A DNA stretch of 64,000 nt from assembly GCA_029561345.1 (NCBI GenBank), contig JAKQJC010000065.1, positions 17,753-81,752 of the forward strand, in the 5' to 3' direction. Below the pieces are notes generated by a model that saw only the letters and a list, made by a program, of their open reading frames with translations, had not been told where the DNA came from and made no database searches. The position numbers and the translations under genes were made by a program. Origin of the DNA: Chloroflexota bacterium (GTDB taxonomy: Bacteria; Chloroflexota; Anaerolineae; Anaerolineales; Anaerolineaceae). Below are positions 40,547-49,453 of the stretch, piece after piece; the first letter of the stretch is position 1; each line of letters begins with the position of its first letter.

Positions 40547-41606
40547 CCTCCGCGCCGCTTGAGAGCCGTTCCGCCTCGTTGCGCAGAGCCAGTTCGTCAA
40601 TGAAAAGGTCAATTTCACCGTCCATGACGGCAGGCAGATTGAAGGATGAAACGCCAATGCGGTGGTCGGTGACGCGCGATTGCGGATAATTGTAAGTGCG
40701 GATCTTTTCGGAGCGTTCGCCGGTGCCCACCTGCGAGCGGCGGGTTTCTTCCAGTTCGTTCTGGCGTTTGAGCTGCTCAATTTCATAGAGACGGGCGCGC
40801 AGAATGGCCATGGCGCGCAGGCGGTTCTGAAGCTGCGATCGCTCGTCCTGGCAGGCCACCACAATGCCGGTGGGCAGGTGGGTGAGGCGCACCGCGGTGG
40901 AGTTTTTCTGCACATTTTGGCCGCCGGCGCCAGCCGAGCGGTACACATCCACGGTGATGTCTGATTCGGGAACGTGAATTTCCACGTCGTCCACTTCAGC
41001 CAGCACGGCCACGGTGATGGTGGAGGTGTGGATGCGCCCCTGGGCTTCGGTGGCGGGAACGCGCTGCACGCGGTGCACGCCGGATTCATATTTCAGGCGC
41101 GAATAGGCTCCGCGCCCTTTGATCATGAAGATGATTTCCTTGTAACCGCCAATGCCGGTTTCGCTTTCAGACATGATTTCAATTTTCCAGTTGCGGCGCT
41201 CGGTATAGCGGCTGTACATGCGGAACAGATCGGCGGCAAACAGGGCGGCTTCTTCACCGCCGGTGCCGGCGCGAATTTCCACAATGACGTTGCGATCGTC
41301 CCGCGGGTCTTTGGGGACCAGCAGGGTCTTAATCTCTGTTTCAAGCTGGTTCACCAGGGGCTCCAGTTCTTCCAGTTCGACCTGAGCCAGCAGGCGCATT
41401 TCTTCATCATCCCCGTTCAGCAGTTCGCGCGCTTCTTCAATGCGCTTGAGGGTTTGCCGGTAGGCACGGGATTTTTCAACCACATCTTCAATTTCGGCGC
41501 GTTCTTTGGCCAGTTCGGCGGCGCGCTGATAATCTTCACCCACTTCGGTGAGCAGACGGTTGATTTCTTCGTAACGGTTTTCAATTCCAGCTAATTTTTC
41601 GAGCAT
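40533..41606 (-). CDS. prfA: Peptide chain release factor 1
   Basis: Recognises UAA and UAG stop codons. 357 residues, the usual length. The stop-codon motif PAT is in RVPATEAQGRIHT near 185-190 and the peptidyl-hydrolysis motif GGQ in AGAGGQNVQKN near 232. The N-terminal coiled coil is at 1-95. An acidic tail (GAEDDDE) ends the protein. It has its own promoter after the pnp terminator and is coupled to prmC downstream. Confidence 0.96.
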   Translation of the reverse strand: MLEKLAGIENRYEEINRLLTEVGEDYQRAAELAKERAEIEDVVEKSRAYRQTLKRIEEARELLNGDDEEMRLLAQVELEELEPLVNQLETEIKTLLVPKDPRDDRNVIVEIRAGTGGEEAALFAADLFRMYSRYTERRNWKIEIMSESETGIGGYKEIIFMIKGRGAYSRLKYESGVHRVQRVPATEAQGRIHTSTITVAVLAEVDDVEIHVPESDITVDVYRSAGAGGQNVQKNSTAVRLTHLPTGIVVACQDERSQLQNRLRAMAILRARLYEIEQLKRQNELEETRRSQVGTGERSEKIRTYNYPQSRVTDHRIGVSSFNLPAVMDGEIDLFIDELALRNEAERLSSGAEDDDE

Positions 41607-41641
41607 AAGATCATTTTCCAGGTTGAATTTTGAGCAGGCGA

Positions 41642-41650
41642 ATTATAACA
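41642..41650 (-). promoter_or_regulatory. Extended -10 promoter of prfA
   Basis: Minus-strand TGTTATAAT (extended -10; TATAAT is the complement of 41642-41647), 36 bases from the prfA ATG; the -35 is weak. Confidence 0.55.
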
Positions 41651-41682
41651 CGATTCAAAGACGCTTTTAGAGGCGCGGGCGC

Positions 41683-41716
41683 AAAAAACACGCCCGTCCG
41701 GCAAGGGACGGGCGTG
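41683..41716 (-). terminator. Terminator of pnp
   Basis: An 11-bp perfect stem (41689-41699 with 41706-41716) followed on the minus strand by six T. Confidence 0.88.
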
Positions 41717-41726
41717 GAAACTGCGC

Positions 41727-43979
41727 TTAGTGTCCGCGGGGACCACCACCGCTGCCGCGGCGGTCATTGCCACCGCGCCGGTCATTGCCGCCGCGGCGAT
41801 CACGGTCGCCGCCACCCGGGCGGCCGCCGGAACGTCCACCGCCGCCGGGCCGGCCCTTCTGGTCGGCTTCGCGGGCTTCTTCAGCCGTCCAGCCTTCGAG
41901 GATGGCCTGGCGGGAGAGGCGGATTTTGCCGGTTGGGTCAATGTCGATCACCATGACGGTGATTTCATCGCCCATCTGCACCACATCTTCGACCTTTTCA
42001 ACGCGGCCGGTGTCGAGCTGGGAAATGTGCACCAGGCCGTCGGTGCCGGGCAGAATTTCGACGAAAGCGCCGAAATCGGCCACCCGCACCACTTTGCCGG
42101 TGTAAATTTTGCCGATTTCAGGGGTTTCGGTGATGGCCGAGATGCGTTCGCGGGCGATTTCGAAGCCAACGCCGTCCACGGCAGCGATATAGACGGAACC
42201 ATCATCATCGATGTCGATCTTGGTGTTGGTTTCTTCCTGCAGGGCGCGAATGTTCTTGCCGCCAGGGCCGATGATGGCGCCGATTTTATCCACGGGCACC
42301 TTGATGATGACGATGCGCGGGGCATGCGGCTTGAGATCGGCATGGGGCGCCGGGATGACGGCCAGAATCTTCTGCATGATTTCAGCGCGAGCCACGCGGG
42401 CCTGTTCCAGCGCTTCGGACATGATCTGGGAGGTGAGGCCCTTGATCTTGATATCCATCTGCAGGGCGGTGATGCCCTTGGCGGTGCCGGCCACCTTGAA
42501 ATCCATGTCGCCGAGATGATCTTCAGCGCCCTGGATATCGGTCAGGATGGCGTATTTTTCTTCTTCCTTCACCAGGCCCATGGCCACGCCGGTGACCGGG
42601 GCTTTGATCGGCACGCCGGTGTCCATCAGGGCGAGGGTGGAGCCGCACACAGAGGCCATGGACGAAGAGCCGTTGGATGAGAGCACTTCGGAGACCAGGC
42701 GCAGGGTGTAGGGGAAGTCTTTTTCGTCGGGAATGACGGGCACGAGGGCACGTTCAGCCAGGGCGCCGTGGCCAATTTCGCGGCGCGATGAGCCGCGCAG
42801 CATTTTGGTTTCGCCGGTGGAGTAGGGCGGGAAGTTGTAGTGGTGAATGTAGCGCTTGGTGTCGCCAGGGGTCAGGGAATCCAGTTCCTGGGCTTCTTTT
42901 GGGGTGCCGAGGGTGGCCAGGGTGAGCACCTGGGTTTCGCCGCGGGTGAAGAGGCCTGAGCCGTGGGCGCGCGGGCTGGTGCCCACTTCGCACCAGATGG
43001 GGCGAATTTCAGTCAGTTTGCGGCCGTCGGGGCGTTTGCCGTCATTGATGATGCGGCTGCGAACCACCGTCTTGAGGGCTTCTTCGAAGCCGGCGGCGAT
43101 GCTTTCGGCTTTGGTGGGGTCTTCGGCGCTCATTTCGGCCACGGTTTCAACTTTCAGGGCTTCCACGGCTTCGTTCATTTCAGTCTTGGTGTGGGGGGCG
43201 TCGAGGATTTCATTGAGGCGGGCGGCCACGCGGGCGTAAACCGTTTCTTTGACGGTCGGGTCGAGGCTGAAGAGCGGCACTTCGCGTTTGGGTTTGCCAA
43301 CCTCGGCGGCCATGCGCAGCTGCAGGTCAATGATGGGCTGCAGAGATTGGTGGCCGAATTCGAGGGCCTGGACCATCACATTTTCAGGAATTTCCTGGGC
43401 GCCGCATTCCACCATCAGGATGGCGTCGCGGGTGCCGGCAATGCGCAGATCGAGCTCAGAAGCGGCGATCTGTTCAAAGGTGGGGTTGACGATGAATTTG
43501 CCGTCAATGCGGCCAATGCGCACGGCGCCAACCGGTCCGGCCCAGGGGATGTCGGAGATCATCAGTGCGCCAGAGGCGGCGTTGACCGCCAGGATATCGA
43601 GGGGGTTCTCGCCGTCAGCCGACATGGAGAACATGATGACCTGCACTTCGTTGCGGATGTCCTTATTGAACAGGGGGCGCAGCGGGCGGTCGGTGAGGCG
43701 GGCGGTGAGGATGGCTTCTTCGGTGGGGCGGCCTTCACGGCGGAAGAACGACCCGGGAATGCGTCCGCCGGCGTACATGCGTTCTTCGTATTCAACGGTC
43801 AGCGGGAAGAAATCCTGGGCTTCGTTGGTTTTGTGCGACATGGTGGCGGCGGCAAAGACGATGCTGTCGTTGAGATGAATGGTGACGGCGCCGCCAGCCT
43901 GTCCGGCCAGTTTGCCGGTTTCATAGGAAATTTCTTTTTCACCGACCACGGTGGTGAAACGTTTTGCTTCAGGTTGCAT
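41727..43979 (-). CDS. pnp: Polynucleotide phosphorylase
   Basis: Degrades RNA from 3' ends with phosphate. 750 residues. Two RNase PH-like domains (about 10-210, with FFRREGRPTEEAILTARL; and 310-540, with HLGDMDFKVAGT holding catalytic Asp residues), an internal helical domain, a KH domain (VDKIGAIIGPGGKNI near 565) and an S1 domain (YTGKVVRVADFGAFVEI near 625). The C-terminus is an Arg/Gly/Asp-rich tail (GGNDRRGGNDRRG), likely an extra RNA-binding element. It follows rpsO, the widely conserved order, with structured RNA between the two. Confidence 0.97.
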   Translation of the reverse strand: MQPEAKRFTTVVGEKEISYETGKLAGQAGGAVTIHLNDSIVFAAATMSHKTNEAQDFFPLTVEYEERMYAGGRIPGSFFRREGRPTEEAILTARLTDRPLRPLFNKDIRNEVQVIMFSMSADGENPLDILAVNAASGALMISDIPWAGPVGAVRIGRIDGKFIVNPTFEQIAASELDLRIAGTRDAILMVECGAQEIPENVMVQALEFGHQSLQPIIDLQLRMAAEVGKPKREVPLFSLDPTVKETVYARVAARLNEILDAPHTKTEMNEAVEALKVETVAEMSAEDPTKAESIAAGFEEALKTVVRSRIINDGKRPDGRKLTEIRPIWCEVGTSPRAHGSGLFTRGETQVLTLATLGTPKEAQELDSLTPGDTKRYIHHYNFPPYSTGETKMLRGSSRREIGHGALAERALVPVIPDEKDFPYTLRLVSEVLSSNGSSSMASVCGSTLALMDTGVPIKAPVTGVAMGLVKEEEKYAILTDIQGAEDHLGDMDFKVAGTAKGITALQMDIKIKGLTSQIMSEALEQARVARAEIMQKILAVIPAPHADLKPHAPRIVIIKVPVDKIGAIIGPGGKNIRALQEETNTKIDIDDDGSVYIAAVDGVGFEIARERISAITETPEIGKIYTGKVVRVADFGAFVEILPGTDGLVHISQLDTGRVEKVEDVVQMGDEITVMVIDIDPTGKIRLSRQAILEGWTAEEAREADQKGRPGGGGRSGGRPGGGDRDRRGGNDRRGGNDRRGSGGGPRGH

Positions 43980-44003
43980 ATTCAGTTTCCTCTTTAGTTG
44001 AGT

Positions 44004-44062
44004 GGTCGGGGACTGAAAACCGGCGAGGATGGGCCATCCTCAACACTTTTCAATTCCCGACC
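44004..44062 (-). promoter_or_regulatory. Structured 5' leader of pnp
   Basis: Nested pairing: GGTCGGG (44004-44010) with CCCGACC (44056-44062), TGAAAA (44014-44019) with TTTTCA (44047-44052), GAGGAT (44025-44030) with ATCCTC (44036-44041). This long imperfect stem 24 bases upstream of pnp is a candidate for RNase processing and autoregulation. Confidence 0.55.
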
Positions 44063-44109
44063 TGACGTGTGATTAAGTCCCGCCGGGGGCGGGTGGATTA
44101 AACGATAAT

Positions 44110-44143
44110 ACGAGTAGATCGTGTTTTCACACGATCTACTCGT
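44110..44143 (-). terminator. 15-bp hairpin between rpsO and pnp
   Basis: ACGAGTAGATCGTGT (44110-44124) pairs perfectly with ACACGATCTACTCGT (44129-44143) around a 4-base loop. No strong T-run follows, so it may be a partial terminator or an RNA processing site. Confidence 0.65.
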
Positions 44144-44154
44144 AGATGAGACGC

Positions 44155-44427
44155 TTATTTCTGGCGGAGGCTCAGTTTTTCGGTGAGGGCCAGGTAACGC
44201 TCGTAGCTGGTGCGGCGCAGGTACGCCAGAAGGCGGCGGCGCTGGCCAACCAGTTTCAGCAGGCCGCGGCGTGAGCTTTCATCGTGCTTGTTGGCGCGCA
44301 GGTGATCGGTGAGTTGGCCGATGCGCTTGCTCAGAATGGCGATCTGAACTTCGGGGGAACCGGAATCGCCTTCGTGGCGGCCGAATGTGGCCATCAAATT
44401 GGACTTGATTTCTTTGTCGAGGGACAT
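44155..44427 (-). CDS. rpsO: 30S ribosomal protein S15
   Basis: 90 residues, the standard length. Contains [38 protein letters not shown] and [12 protein letters not shown], the S15 signature that binds the 16S rRNA central domain. An AAGGAG site lies ten bases upstream. It precedes pnp, as in many bacteria. Confidence 0.97.
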   Translation of the reverse strand: MSLDKEIKSNLMATFGRHEGDSGSPEVQIAILSKRIGQLTDHLRANKHDESSRRGLLKLVGQRRRLLAYLRRTSYERYLALTEKLSLRQK

Positions 44428-44512
44428 GACGTTTGCTTCTCCTTAAAAAATTTCTGATTGCAGGTCTCCAGGTGGGCAGCAGCGCCGCCCAACGGACCAG
44501 TCATTGGCAGCA

Positions 44513-44518
44513 ATTATA
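44513..44518 (-). promoter_or_regulatory. -10 element for rpsO
   Basis: Minus-strand TATAAT (44513-44518), about 86 bases before rpsO; the -35 region is weak (TTCTCG at 17-base spacing). Confidence 0.4.
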
Positions 44519-44681
44519 CCAGAGCCTTGCCGTGGCGAGAAGGTATGTTTTGTAAAATGACTCTGCCCGGCAGATCGGGCGGAGGCCAGTGGGGGATGAT
44601 TTTGACCTGCCGCTGTCAAAGCCAAGCCGCAGCTTTTTCTCCACTGCAGCGTCTTCGCCCATTTACCCTCTATGAACTATT

Positions 44682-45341
44682 TTAACTGTGCTTTGCCAGC
44701 CGCCGGTCGGGGCGGCCTTTGCGCCAGATAAAGAAAGCAGCGCCTGCACTGCCTGCCAGAAGCACAAAACCCAGAATGGCTGCGGGCGTCTGGCCCAGCC
44801 AGGCCAGGGTGAGCACTTCCATCTCCATATCCAGGGCCACCAGCGGCACCCGTTCATCATTGAGATCGGGTTTCAAGTACAGCCAGACCTGCCCGGCGGC
44901 AGGTCCGCCGGTGCTGGCCGCGCCGGTCCAGGTGAAACGGACCGGTCCCGCGCTGACCAGGGGGGCGGTGATGTCGCCGGAAGGCAGCAGATCCATGCCA
45001 GCCAGATCCATACGGGCTTCAGCCAGGGGATGGCGCCTGCCGGCTTCATCGGGGCAGTTCTTCACCGTCAGGGTCATGGCAAATGCAGCTGTCTCGCCCA
45101 GGCGCATGCGCTCAGGGCGGGTCAGTTCAAGGGTGTCGGGCAGGCAGGGCTGATTGGGGTCCAGCAAAGCCGATTGGAGAGCCAGCGAGGTGGTGGTTTC
45201 GCCGTAGGGCCACAAGGCCCAGGCCAGCATCCACAAACCGGCCAGGGCCAATGCGCCCAACAGCGGATAAATGAAAAGGGGGCGAGCCCGGCTCGCCCCT
45301 TTTGTGCTGGCTGGTTTGCGGCTAGAGGGTGATTTCGCCAC
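44682..45341 (-). CDS. Hypothetical two-span membrane protein
   Basis: 219 residues, GTG start at 45341 preceded by AGGA. A basic N-terminus (KSPSSRKPASTKGASRARP) leads to a membrane segment at about 23-45; an external beta-rich domain (about 55-180) has two Cys (CLPD and KNCPD) that could form a disulfide; a second membrane segment (about 182-205) ends in a basic tail. The start overlaps the end of ftcD by 20 bases, and a strong terminator lies within its first 25 codons. A later start beyond that hairpin cannot be excluded. Family not recognised. Confidence 0.65.
   Translation of the reverse strand: MAKSPSSRKPASTKGASRARPLFIYPLLGALALAGLWMLAWALWPYGETTTSLALQSALLDPNQPCLPDTLELTRPERMRLGETAAFAMTLTVKNCPDEAGRRHPLAEARMDLAGMDLLPSGDITAPLVSAGPVRFTWTGAASTGGPAAGQVWLYLKPDLNDERVPLVALDMEMEVLTLAWLGQTPAAILGFVLLAGSAGAAFFIWRKGRPDRRLAKHS
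45274..45303 (-). terminator. Terminator after ftcD, inside the next coding sequence
   Basis: AGGGGGCGAGCC (45277-45288) pairs with GGCTCGCCCCT (45290-45300), and the minus strand continues with TTTT. It sits 19 bases after the ftcD stop and within codons of the 219-residue gene. Confidence 0.75.
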
Positions 45342-46875
45342 GTTCCTGAAGCACTTTCTTCAGTTCGGCCTGCAGGGCGGCGGCGCGGGTTTCGAGGGCG
45401 CGCAGCTCTTCCACCAGGCGGGCGGCTTCGGGGTGATCCATGCCCTTCAGGTTGATGCGCACGTTCAGGCCGGCGCCGGTGAGGGCGGCCTGCGAGAGCG
45501 CGCCGCCAGAGCCGGCATCAGAAATGGCATTGAGGTTGCCGATGCTGGCAATTTGCAGGGCCAAATCCATCACCTCAACGGCGCGGCTGGCCACACTGAG
45601 GGGCACGCGGGCGGCCTGAAGGGTGGCGGTTTCGATGGCGGCGGCGCGGGCTTCCTGCTGGGCGGGGGTGTCTTTGGGCAGGCGCATGGCTTCCATCACG
45701 CCTTCAAAGGCGGCAGCGTCTTCATCCACAGCCGCGGTGAGCGATTTGCGCAGAGCTTCCGATTTTTCAAGAATGGGCCACACCTGGGCTTCCACAGCGG
45801 CGTATTTTTTCTTGCCGGCGGTCAGGCGGCAGACCATGGATACCAGGCCGGCAGCCGCCGCGGCGGTGTAGGCCGAGGCGCTGCCGCCGCCCGGGGCGGG
45901 GGTGCCGGCGGCAAGCTGATCGAGGAAAGTGGGCGCGGCGGGGGTGCTGCCTGCAGCAGCCGCGGCCGGTTCTTCAGACATGGCGCTGTAAAGGCGCGAT
46001 TCGAGGATCTGCTTGGGTTCGAAGGCGTCGAGCTGGGTGTACCAGACGGCGGCGTCAATGAGGGCTTCCTGGGGAATGAGGCCCACCAGCTCGGAATGAT
46101 GCACGGCCACGCCGTAGCGCTGAGCTTCGCGGCGCACCATTTCGACCACACGGGCAATGGGGGTCTGGCGGTAGTTGGTGAGGTTCATGGACACCTGGGC
46201 GCGGCCTTCCACCATCACGCCCATGCCTTTGACAAAGCGCAGGCCGCCAGATGAATTGCGCACGGCCTTGGCAATTTTCTGGGCAATGGAGATATCATCG
46301 GTGGTGAGGTACACATTGAAGGCCACCAGGGGCTGGCGCGCGCCGATCACGGTGGCGCCAGCGCCGGTCATGCGGCTGGGGCCGAAATCGGGGCTGCGCT
46401 CGGGGTTGCTGACAATTTCTTCCTTCAACACTTCGTATTGGCCGCGGCGGATGTCTTCCAGGTTCACGCGGTTGGGGCGGGTGGCAGCTTCTTCGTAAAG
46501 ATAAACAGGAATGCCCAGCTCGGCGCCCACGCGCTGGCCCAGGCGGCGGGCCATTTCCACGCATTCGATCATGGTGATGTCCGAAATCGGCACGAATGGC
46601 ACCACATCGGTGGCGCCAATGCGCGGGTGTTCGCCGGTGTGCACGTTCAGGTCGATCAATTCTGCGGCTTTGGCAATGCCGCGGAAAACGCCTTCTTCCA
46701 CGCTGGCCGGGGCGCCAACCAGGGTCACCACGGTGCGGTTGTGATCCATGTCAGAGTGGCGGTCCAGAATGCGGACGCCTTCGACAGACTTAATGGCTGC
46801 GATGATGGCTTCGACCACCTCGGGACGGCGGGCTTCTGAAAAATTGGGAATGCTTTCAACCAAAGGGGCGGGCAT
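45322..46875 (-). CDS. ftcD: Glutamate formimidoyltransferase / formimidotetrahydrofolate cyclodeaminase
   Basis: Histidine-degradation and folate one-carbon enzyme. 517 residues from the ATG at 46875 with AGGAG upstream. Residues 1-300 are the formiminotransferase, with HTGEHPRIGATDVVPFVP carrying the catalytic His. A short Ala/Pro linker leads to the cyclodeaminase (about 325-517), with AAGTPAPGGGSASAYTAA and SIGNLNAISDAGSGG, the latter holding the catalytic Asp. This is the fused arrangement known from vertebrates and some bacteria; many bacteria have separate proteins. No other hut genes are in the window. Confidence 0.94.
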   Translation of the reverse strand: MPAPLVESIPNFSEARRPEVVEAIIAAIKSVEGVRILDRHSDMDHNRTVVTLVGAPASVEEGVFRGIAKAAELIDLNVHTGEHPRIGATDVVPFVPISDITMIECVEMARRLGQRVGAELGIPVYLYEEAATRPNRVNLEDIRRGQYEVLKEEIVSNPERSPDFGPSRMTGAGATVIGARQPLVAFNVYLTTDDISIAQKIAKAVRNSSGGLRFVKGMGVMVEGRAQVSMNLTNYRQTPIARVVEMVRREAQRYGVAVHHSELVGLIPQEALIDAAVWYTQLDAFEPKQILESRLYSAMSEEPAAAAAGSTPAAPTFLDQLAAGTPAPGGGSASAYTAAAAAGLVSMVCRLTAGKKKYAAVEAQVWPILEKSEALRKSLTAAVDEDAAAFEGVMEAMRLPKDTPAQQEARAAAIETATLQAARVPLSVASRAVEVMDLALQIASIGNLNAISDAGSGGALSQAALTGAGLNVRINLKGMDHPEAARLVEELRALETRAAALQAELKKVLQERGEITL

Positions 46876-46984
46876 AATCTCTCCTGATTTATAGCGGTAT
46901 GAGGCAGGCATTTTGTCGCCCGTGAAAGTGAATTTTAGCTTAATTTTTCCTTCCACAGGCTTCCAAAGCGGCACATTTTGCCTA

Positions 46985-47008
46985 ATTATACTCATCTTTT
47001 GATATAAT
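46985..47008. promoter_or_regulatory. Overlapping divergent -10 elements between ftcD and the PilZ gene
   Basis: Minus-strand TATAAT (46985-46990) for ftcD and plus-strand TGATATAAT (47000-47008, extended -10) for the PilZ gene. Both -35 regions are weak. The two polymerase sites overlap. Confidence 0.5.
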
Positions 47009-47056
47009 AAATGTGTCTTTCGTCCGAATCTCCTTCTTAAGGTTACACTTTTTATC

Positions 47057-47779
47057 ATGAACCCCAGTGAAGAGATCTTTGGCGCACTGCAGCAGCATAT
47101 GAGAACCAATCAGGAACTCCGCCTGATTAATGTCTATAAGGGGGTTCCGGTCTCTTTTGGCGCCACGGTGACGCAGATTAACCTCGAAGAACAGACGGCA
47201 GCCTTGCGGGTGCATCGCTATCAGGCCGTCTGTATTTATATGGACCAGGAAACCTTCATTAACTCTGATTTGCTGCCCGAACCGGCGCGCGCCCAGGTGG
47301 TGGATGTGGATGTGGCGGCTGGCACGGCCATCCTGACCGGCTTCCGCTACGCTGTTTCATCCATTGGCGACCGGGCGCTGGTGCGCGTGCAGTTCAAGGA
47401 ACCCCTGCCCATTTCCATCATCACCGAAAAAGTAACCGTGCGCGGCACGGTGGACGATATTTCGGCCTCGGGCCTGGCCGCCGTGATCGACAATATCACC
47501 TACAACATCTTCCTGCCTTCCCCCGGGCGTGAAATTCGCATCCGGTTGATCCTGCCTTTTGAGGACGAACCGGTTGAAATTGAGATGAAAGGCATCATTC
47601 GCCACATCACGCGCATTGCCAACAACCGGCGCTACAAAATCGGCATCCAGTCCTTCCCCAACAAGGACACCGAACGGGTCATCTCCCGCTATATTTTGCA
47701 GCGGCAGCTTGAAATTATCCAGGATATCAAATCGCTTTACGAAACCTTCAAATGGTATCAGCAAAGCCAATCACAATAG
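47057..47779 (+). CDS. PilZ-domain c-di-GMP receptor (YcgR-like)
   Basis: A 240-residue cytoplasmic protein. The N-terminal half (1-110) is a beta-rich YcgR-like domain. The C-terminal PilZ domain (about 120-235) has [14 protein letters not shown] near 127-140, where DxSxxG is the c-di-GMP-binding motif, preceded by Arg. The protein likely transmits c-di-GMP levels to motility or surface behaviour; a diguanylate cyclase (2192-3442) and an HD-GYP protein (60754-63666) are in the window. dcd follows after 13 bases. Confidence 0.88.
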   Translation: MNPSEEIFGALQQHMRTNQELRLINVYKGVPVSFGATVTQINLEEQTAALRVHRYQAVCIYMDQETFINSDLLPEPARAQVVDVDVAAGTAILTGFRYAVSSIGDRALVRVQFKEPLPISIITEKVTVRGTVDDISASGLAAVIDNITYNIFLPSPGREIRIRLILPFEDEPVEIEMKGIIRHITRIANNRRYKIGIQSFPNKDTERVISRYILQRQLEIIQDIKSLYETFKWYQQSQSQ

Positions 47780-47792
47780 AGGAGCAGCAAAA

Positions 47793-48347
47793 ATGGGTTT
47801 GAAACCAGATCATTGGATTCGCAAAATGGCGTTGGAACAACACATGATTGAACCCTTCGCCGAAAGCCAGGTGCGCGAAGGCGTCATCTCTTACGGCACA
47901 TCGTCATACGGCTATGACATTCGCGTGGCGGATGAGTTCAAGATTTTTACCAACGTTTATTCTGCGGTGGTGGATCCCAAGCATTTTGACCCGCGCTCGA
48001 TGGTGGATTTCAAGGGCGATGTGTGCATCATCCCGCCGAATTCCTTTGCCCTGGCGCGCACGGTGGAATATTTCCGCATTCCGCGCGGCGTGCTGACGGT
48101 GTGCCTGGGCAAGAGCACCTATGCCCGCTGCGGCATCATTGTCAACGTCACCCCGTTTGAGCCGGAATGGGAAGGCTTTGTGACCCTGGAAATTTCGAAC
48201 ACCACCCCGCTGCCCGCCAAGATCTACTCAAACGAGGGCATTGCCCAGGTGCTGTTCTTTGAAGGCGACGAGGTTTGCACCACCTCTTACGCCGATAAGA
48301 AGGGCAAATATCAATATCAGCAGTCGATTGCCCTGCCCAAGCTCTAA
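47793..48347 (+). CDS. dcd: dCTP deaminase
   Basis: Converts dCTP to dUTP for thymidylate synthesis. 184 residues, the standard length. Contains [17 protein letters not shown] near 33-50, [20 protein letters not shown] near 108-127 with the catalytic Ser/Arg region, and [19 protein letters not shown] near 130-148, whose Glu is the general base. The GAGGAG site at 47780 and the closeness to the PilZ gene suggest co-transcription. The form matches the homotrimeric dCTP deaminase, without the bifunctional dUTPase signature. Confidence 0.95.
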   Translation: MGLKPDHWIRKMALEQHMIEPFAESQVREGVISYGTSSYGYDIRVADEFKIFTNVYSAVVDPKHFDPRSMVDFKGDVCIIPPNSFALARTVEYFRIPRGVLTVCLGKSTYARCGIIVNVTPFEPEWEGFVTLEISNTTPLPAKIYSNEGIAQVLFFEGDEVCTTSYADKKGKYQYQQSIALPKL

Positions 48348-48418
48348 GCCGGCAGACAAAACGGTTCATCAAGATGGTCTGCAACCTTGCAGGCCATTTT
48401 TGTTCATCTGGAGGAAGC

Positions 48419-48844
48419 ATGTCTGAGATTGAAATTCGCGAAATGACGCTGAATGATTACGATGCGGTCTATGACCTGTGGAAGCACAGCGAGGGTGTGG
48501 GTCTGAGCAGCGCGGATTCGCGCGAGGCCATTGGGCGCTTTCTGGCGCACAACCCGGGCCTGTGCTTCACCGCCTGGCAGGACGGTGGGCTGGTGGGGGC
48601 GGTGATGTGCGGCTTTGACGGCCGGCGCGGCTACCTGCATCACCTGGCGGTGGCGAACCATGCCCGCCGGCAGGGTATTGGCCAGGCGCTTTCAGACCGC
48701 TGCCTGCAGGCGCTCAAAGCCCTGGGGGTGAGCAAATGCCATATCTTTGTTTACGGCAGCAATCAGAGCGGTCAGGCCTTTTGGAGCGCGGTCGGCTGGA
48801 AGCTGCGCGAAGAACTGGTGATCATGTCGCATGATATTGTGTGA
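48419..48844 (+). CDS. GNAT acetyltransferase
   Basis: 141 residues from the ATG at 48419 (GGAGGAAGC upstream). GNAT features: GLVGAVMCGFDGRRGYLHHLAV (motif B) then NHARRQGIGQALSDRCLQAL, the acetyl-CoA pyrophosphate-binding Q/RxxGxG/A loop, then FWSAVGWKLREE. It resembles the YpeA-type small-molecule acetyltransferases; substrate unknown. It follows dcd by 71 bases. Confidence 0.9.
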   Translation: MSEIEIREMTLNDYDAVYDLWKHSEGVGLSSADSREAIGRFLAHNPGLCFTAWQDGGLVGAVMCGFDGRRGYLHHLAVANHARRQGIGQALSDRCLQALKALGVSKCHIFVYGSNQSGQAFWSAVGWKLREELVIMSHDIV

Positions 48845-48891
48845 TGGGGTTGATCGCCGTCGATTAGAGTGGTCATGCCGCAGCTTGACCC

Positions 48892-48933
48892 AAAAAACAG
48901 CGTCCCAAAGCCCTTTAGCTTTGGGACGCTGTT
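48892..48933. terminator. Bidirectional 15-bp hairpin terminator
   Basis: AACAGCGTCCCAAAG (48896-48910) pairs perfectly with CTTTGGGACGCTGTT (48919-48933); on the minus strand a T-run (complement of 48892-48897) follows, closing the minus operon. Confidence 0.85.
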
Positions 48934-48949
48934 ATGAGAGCCGCAACCT

Positions 48950-49453
48950 TCAACTGCGTTTGGGCATGAAGGCGCGCACCAGGAAGATGACGCCCAGGGC
49001 GATCAGCAAAAGGGGCCAGTATTTGCCCACAATTTCAGAGCCGCCCAAAAAGGAGCCGAAAATGGCGAACATCACCAGGCCGTTGAAGAGGGTCCAGCCG
49101 CCGCCGATCACTTCCTTGCGCCGGCGCTGCAGGGCGCCATCGAGGATGATGCCGATGCCGACAAAGCAGGGGATGAGCGCCCACATATAGGCCCAGGAGG
49201 CCCAGTTGCCGGTCAGGTTCTGCCAGTAGAGCATGCCGCCGATGCCGCTGATGATGCAGGCGGGAATGAGCAGACCGGTCTGCCAGAAGACCACGCCGAT
49301 GATGGCAAAAAGGGCGCCGATGCCGATGATCTGGAAGGGCCAGGTGGTGGCGCCGTAGGCAAAGGCGCGCACTTCAGGTGAGACTTCAACTGCCAGGTAC
49401 CAGCAGCCAATCAGAATGAGCAGCAGAGCTGCCGCAACACGTCCGCGATTCAT
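48950..49453 (-). CDS. Membrane protein, LiaF/DUF5668-like
   Basis: A 167-residue protein with five or six membrane segments (about 5-22, 37-55, 60-75, 88-105, 120-135, 145-160). The text LLLILIGCWYLA and GKYWPLLLIALGVIFLVRA resembles the LiaI/LiaF-type transmembrane region (DUF5668), involved in envelope-stress sensing in Firmicutes. Its ATG overlaps the coiled-coil gene stop (ATGA). Confidence 0.75.
   Translation of the reverse strand: MNRGRVAAALLLILIGCWYLAVEVSPEVRAFAYGATTWPFQIIGIGALFAIIGVVFWQTGLLIPACIISGIGGMLYWQNLTGNWASWAYMWALIPCFVGIGIILDGALQRRRKEVIGGGWTLFNGLVMFAIFGSFLGGSEIVGKYWPLLLIALGVIFLVRAFMPKRS

Noticed and set aside
40547..41089. N-terminal extension of prmC to 41089
   Set aside because: The extension is an out-of-frame reading of prfA; the PrmC domain begins at the ATG at 40546.
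42963..43997. A 344-codon open frame opposite pnp
   Set aside because: Antisense shadow with Gly/Phe-rich composition.
44458..44685. A 75-codon plus-strand open frame upstream of rpsO
   Set aside because: It covers the rpsO promoter region and has no ribosome site or recognisable composition.
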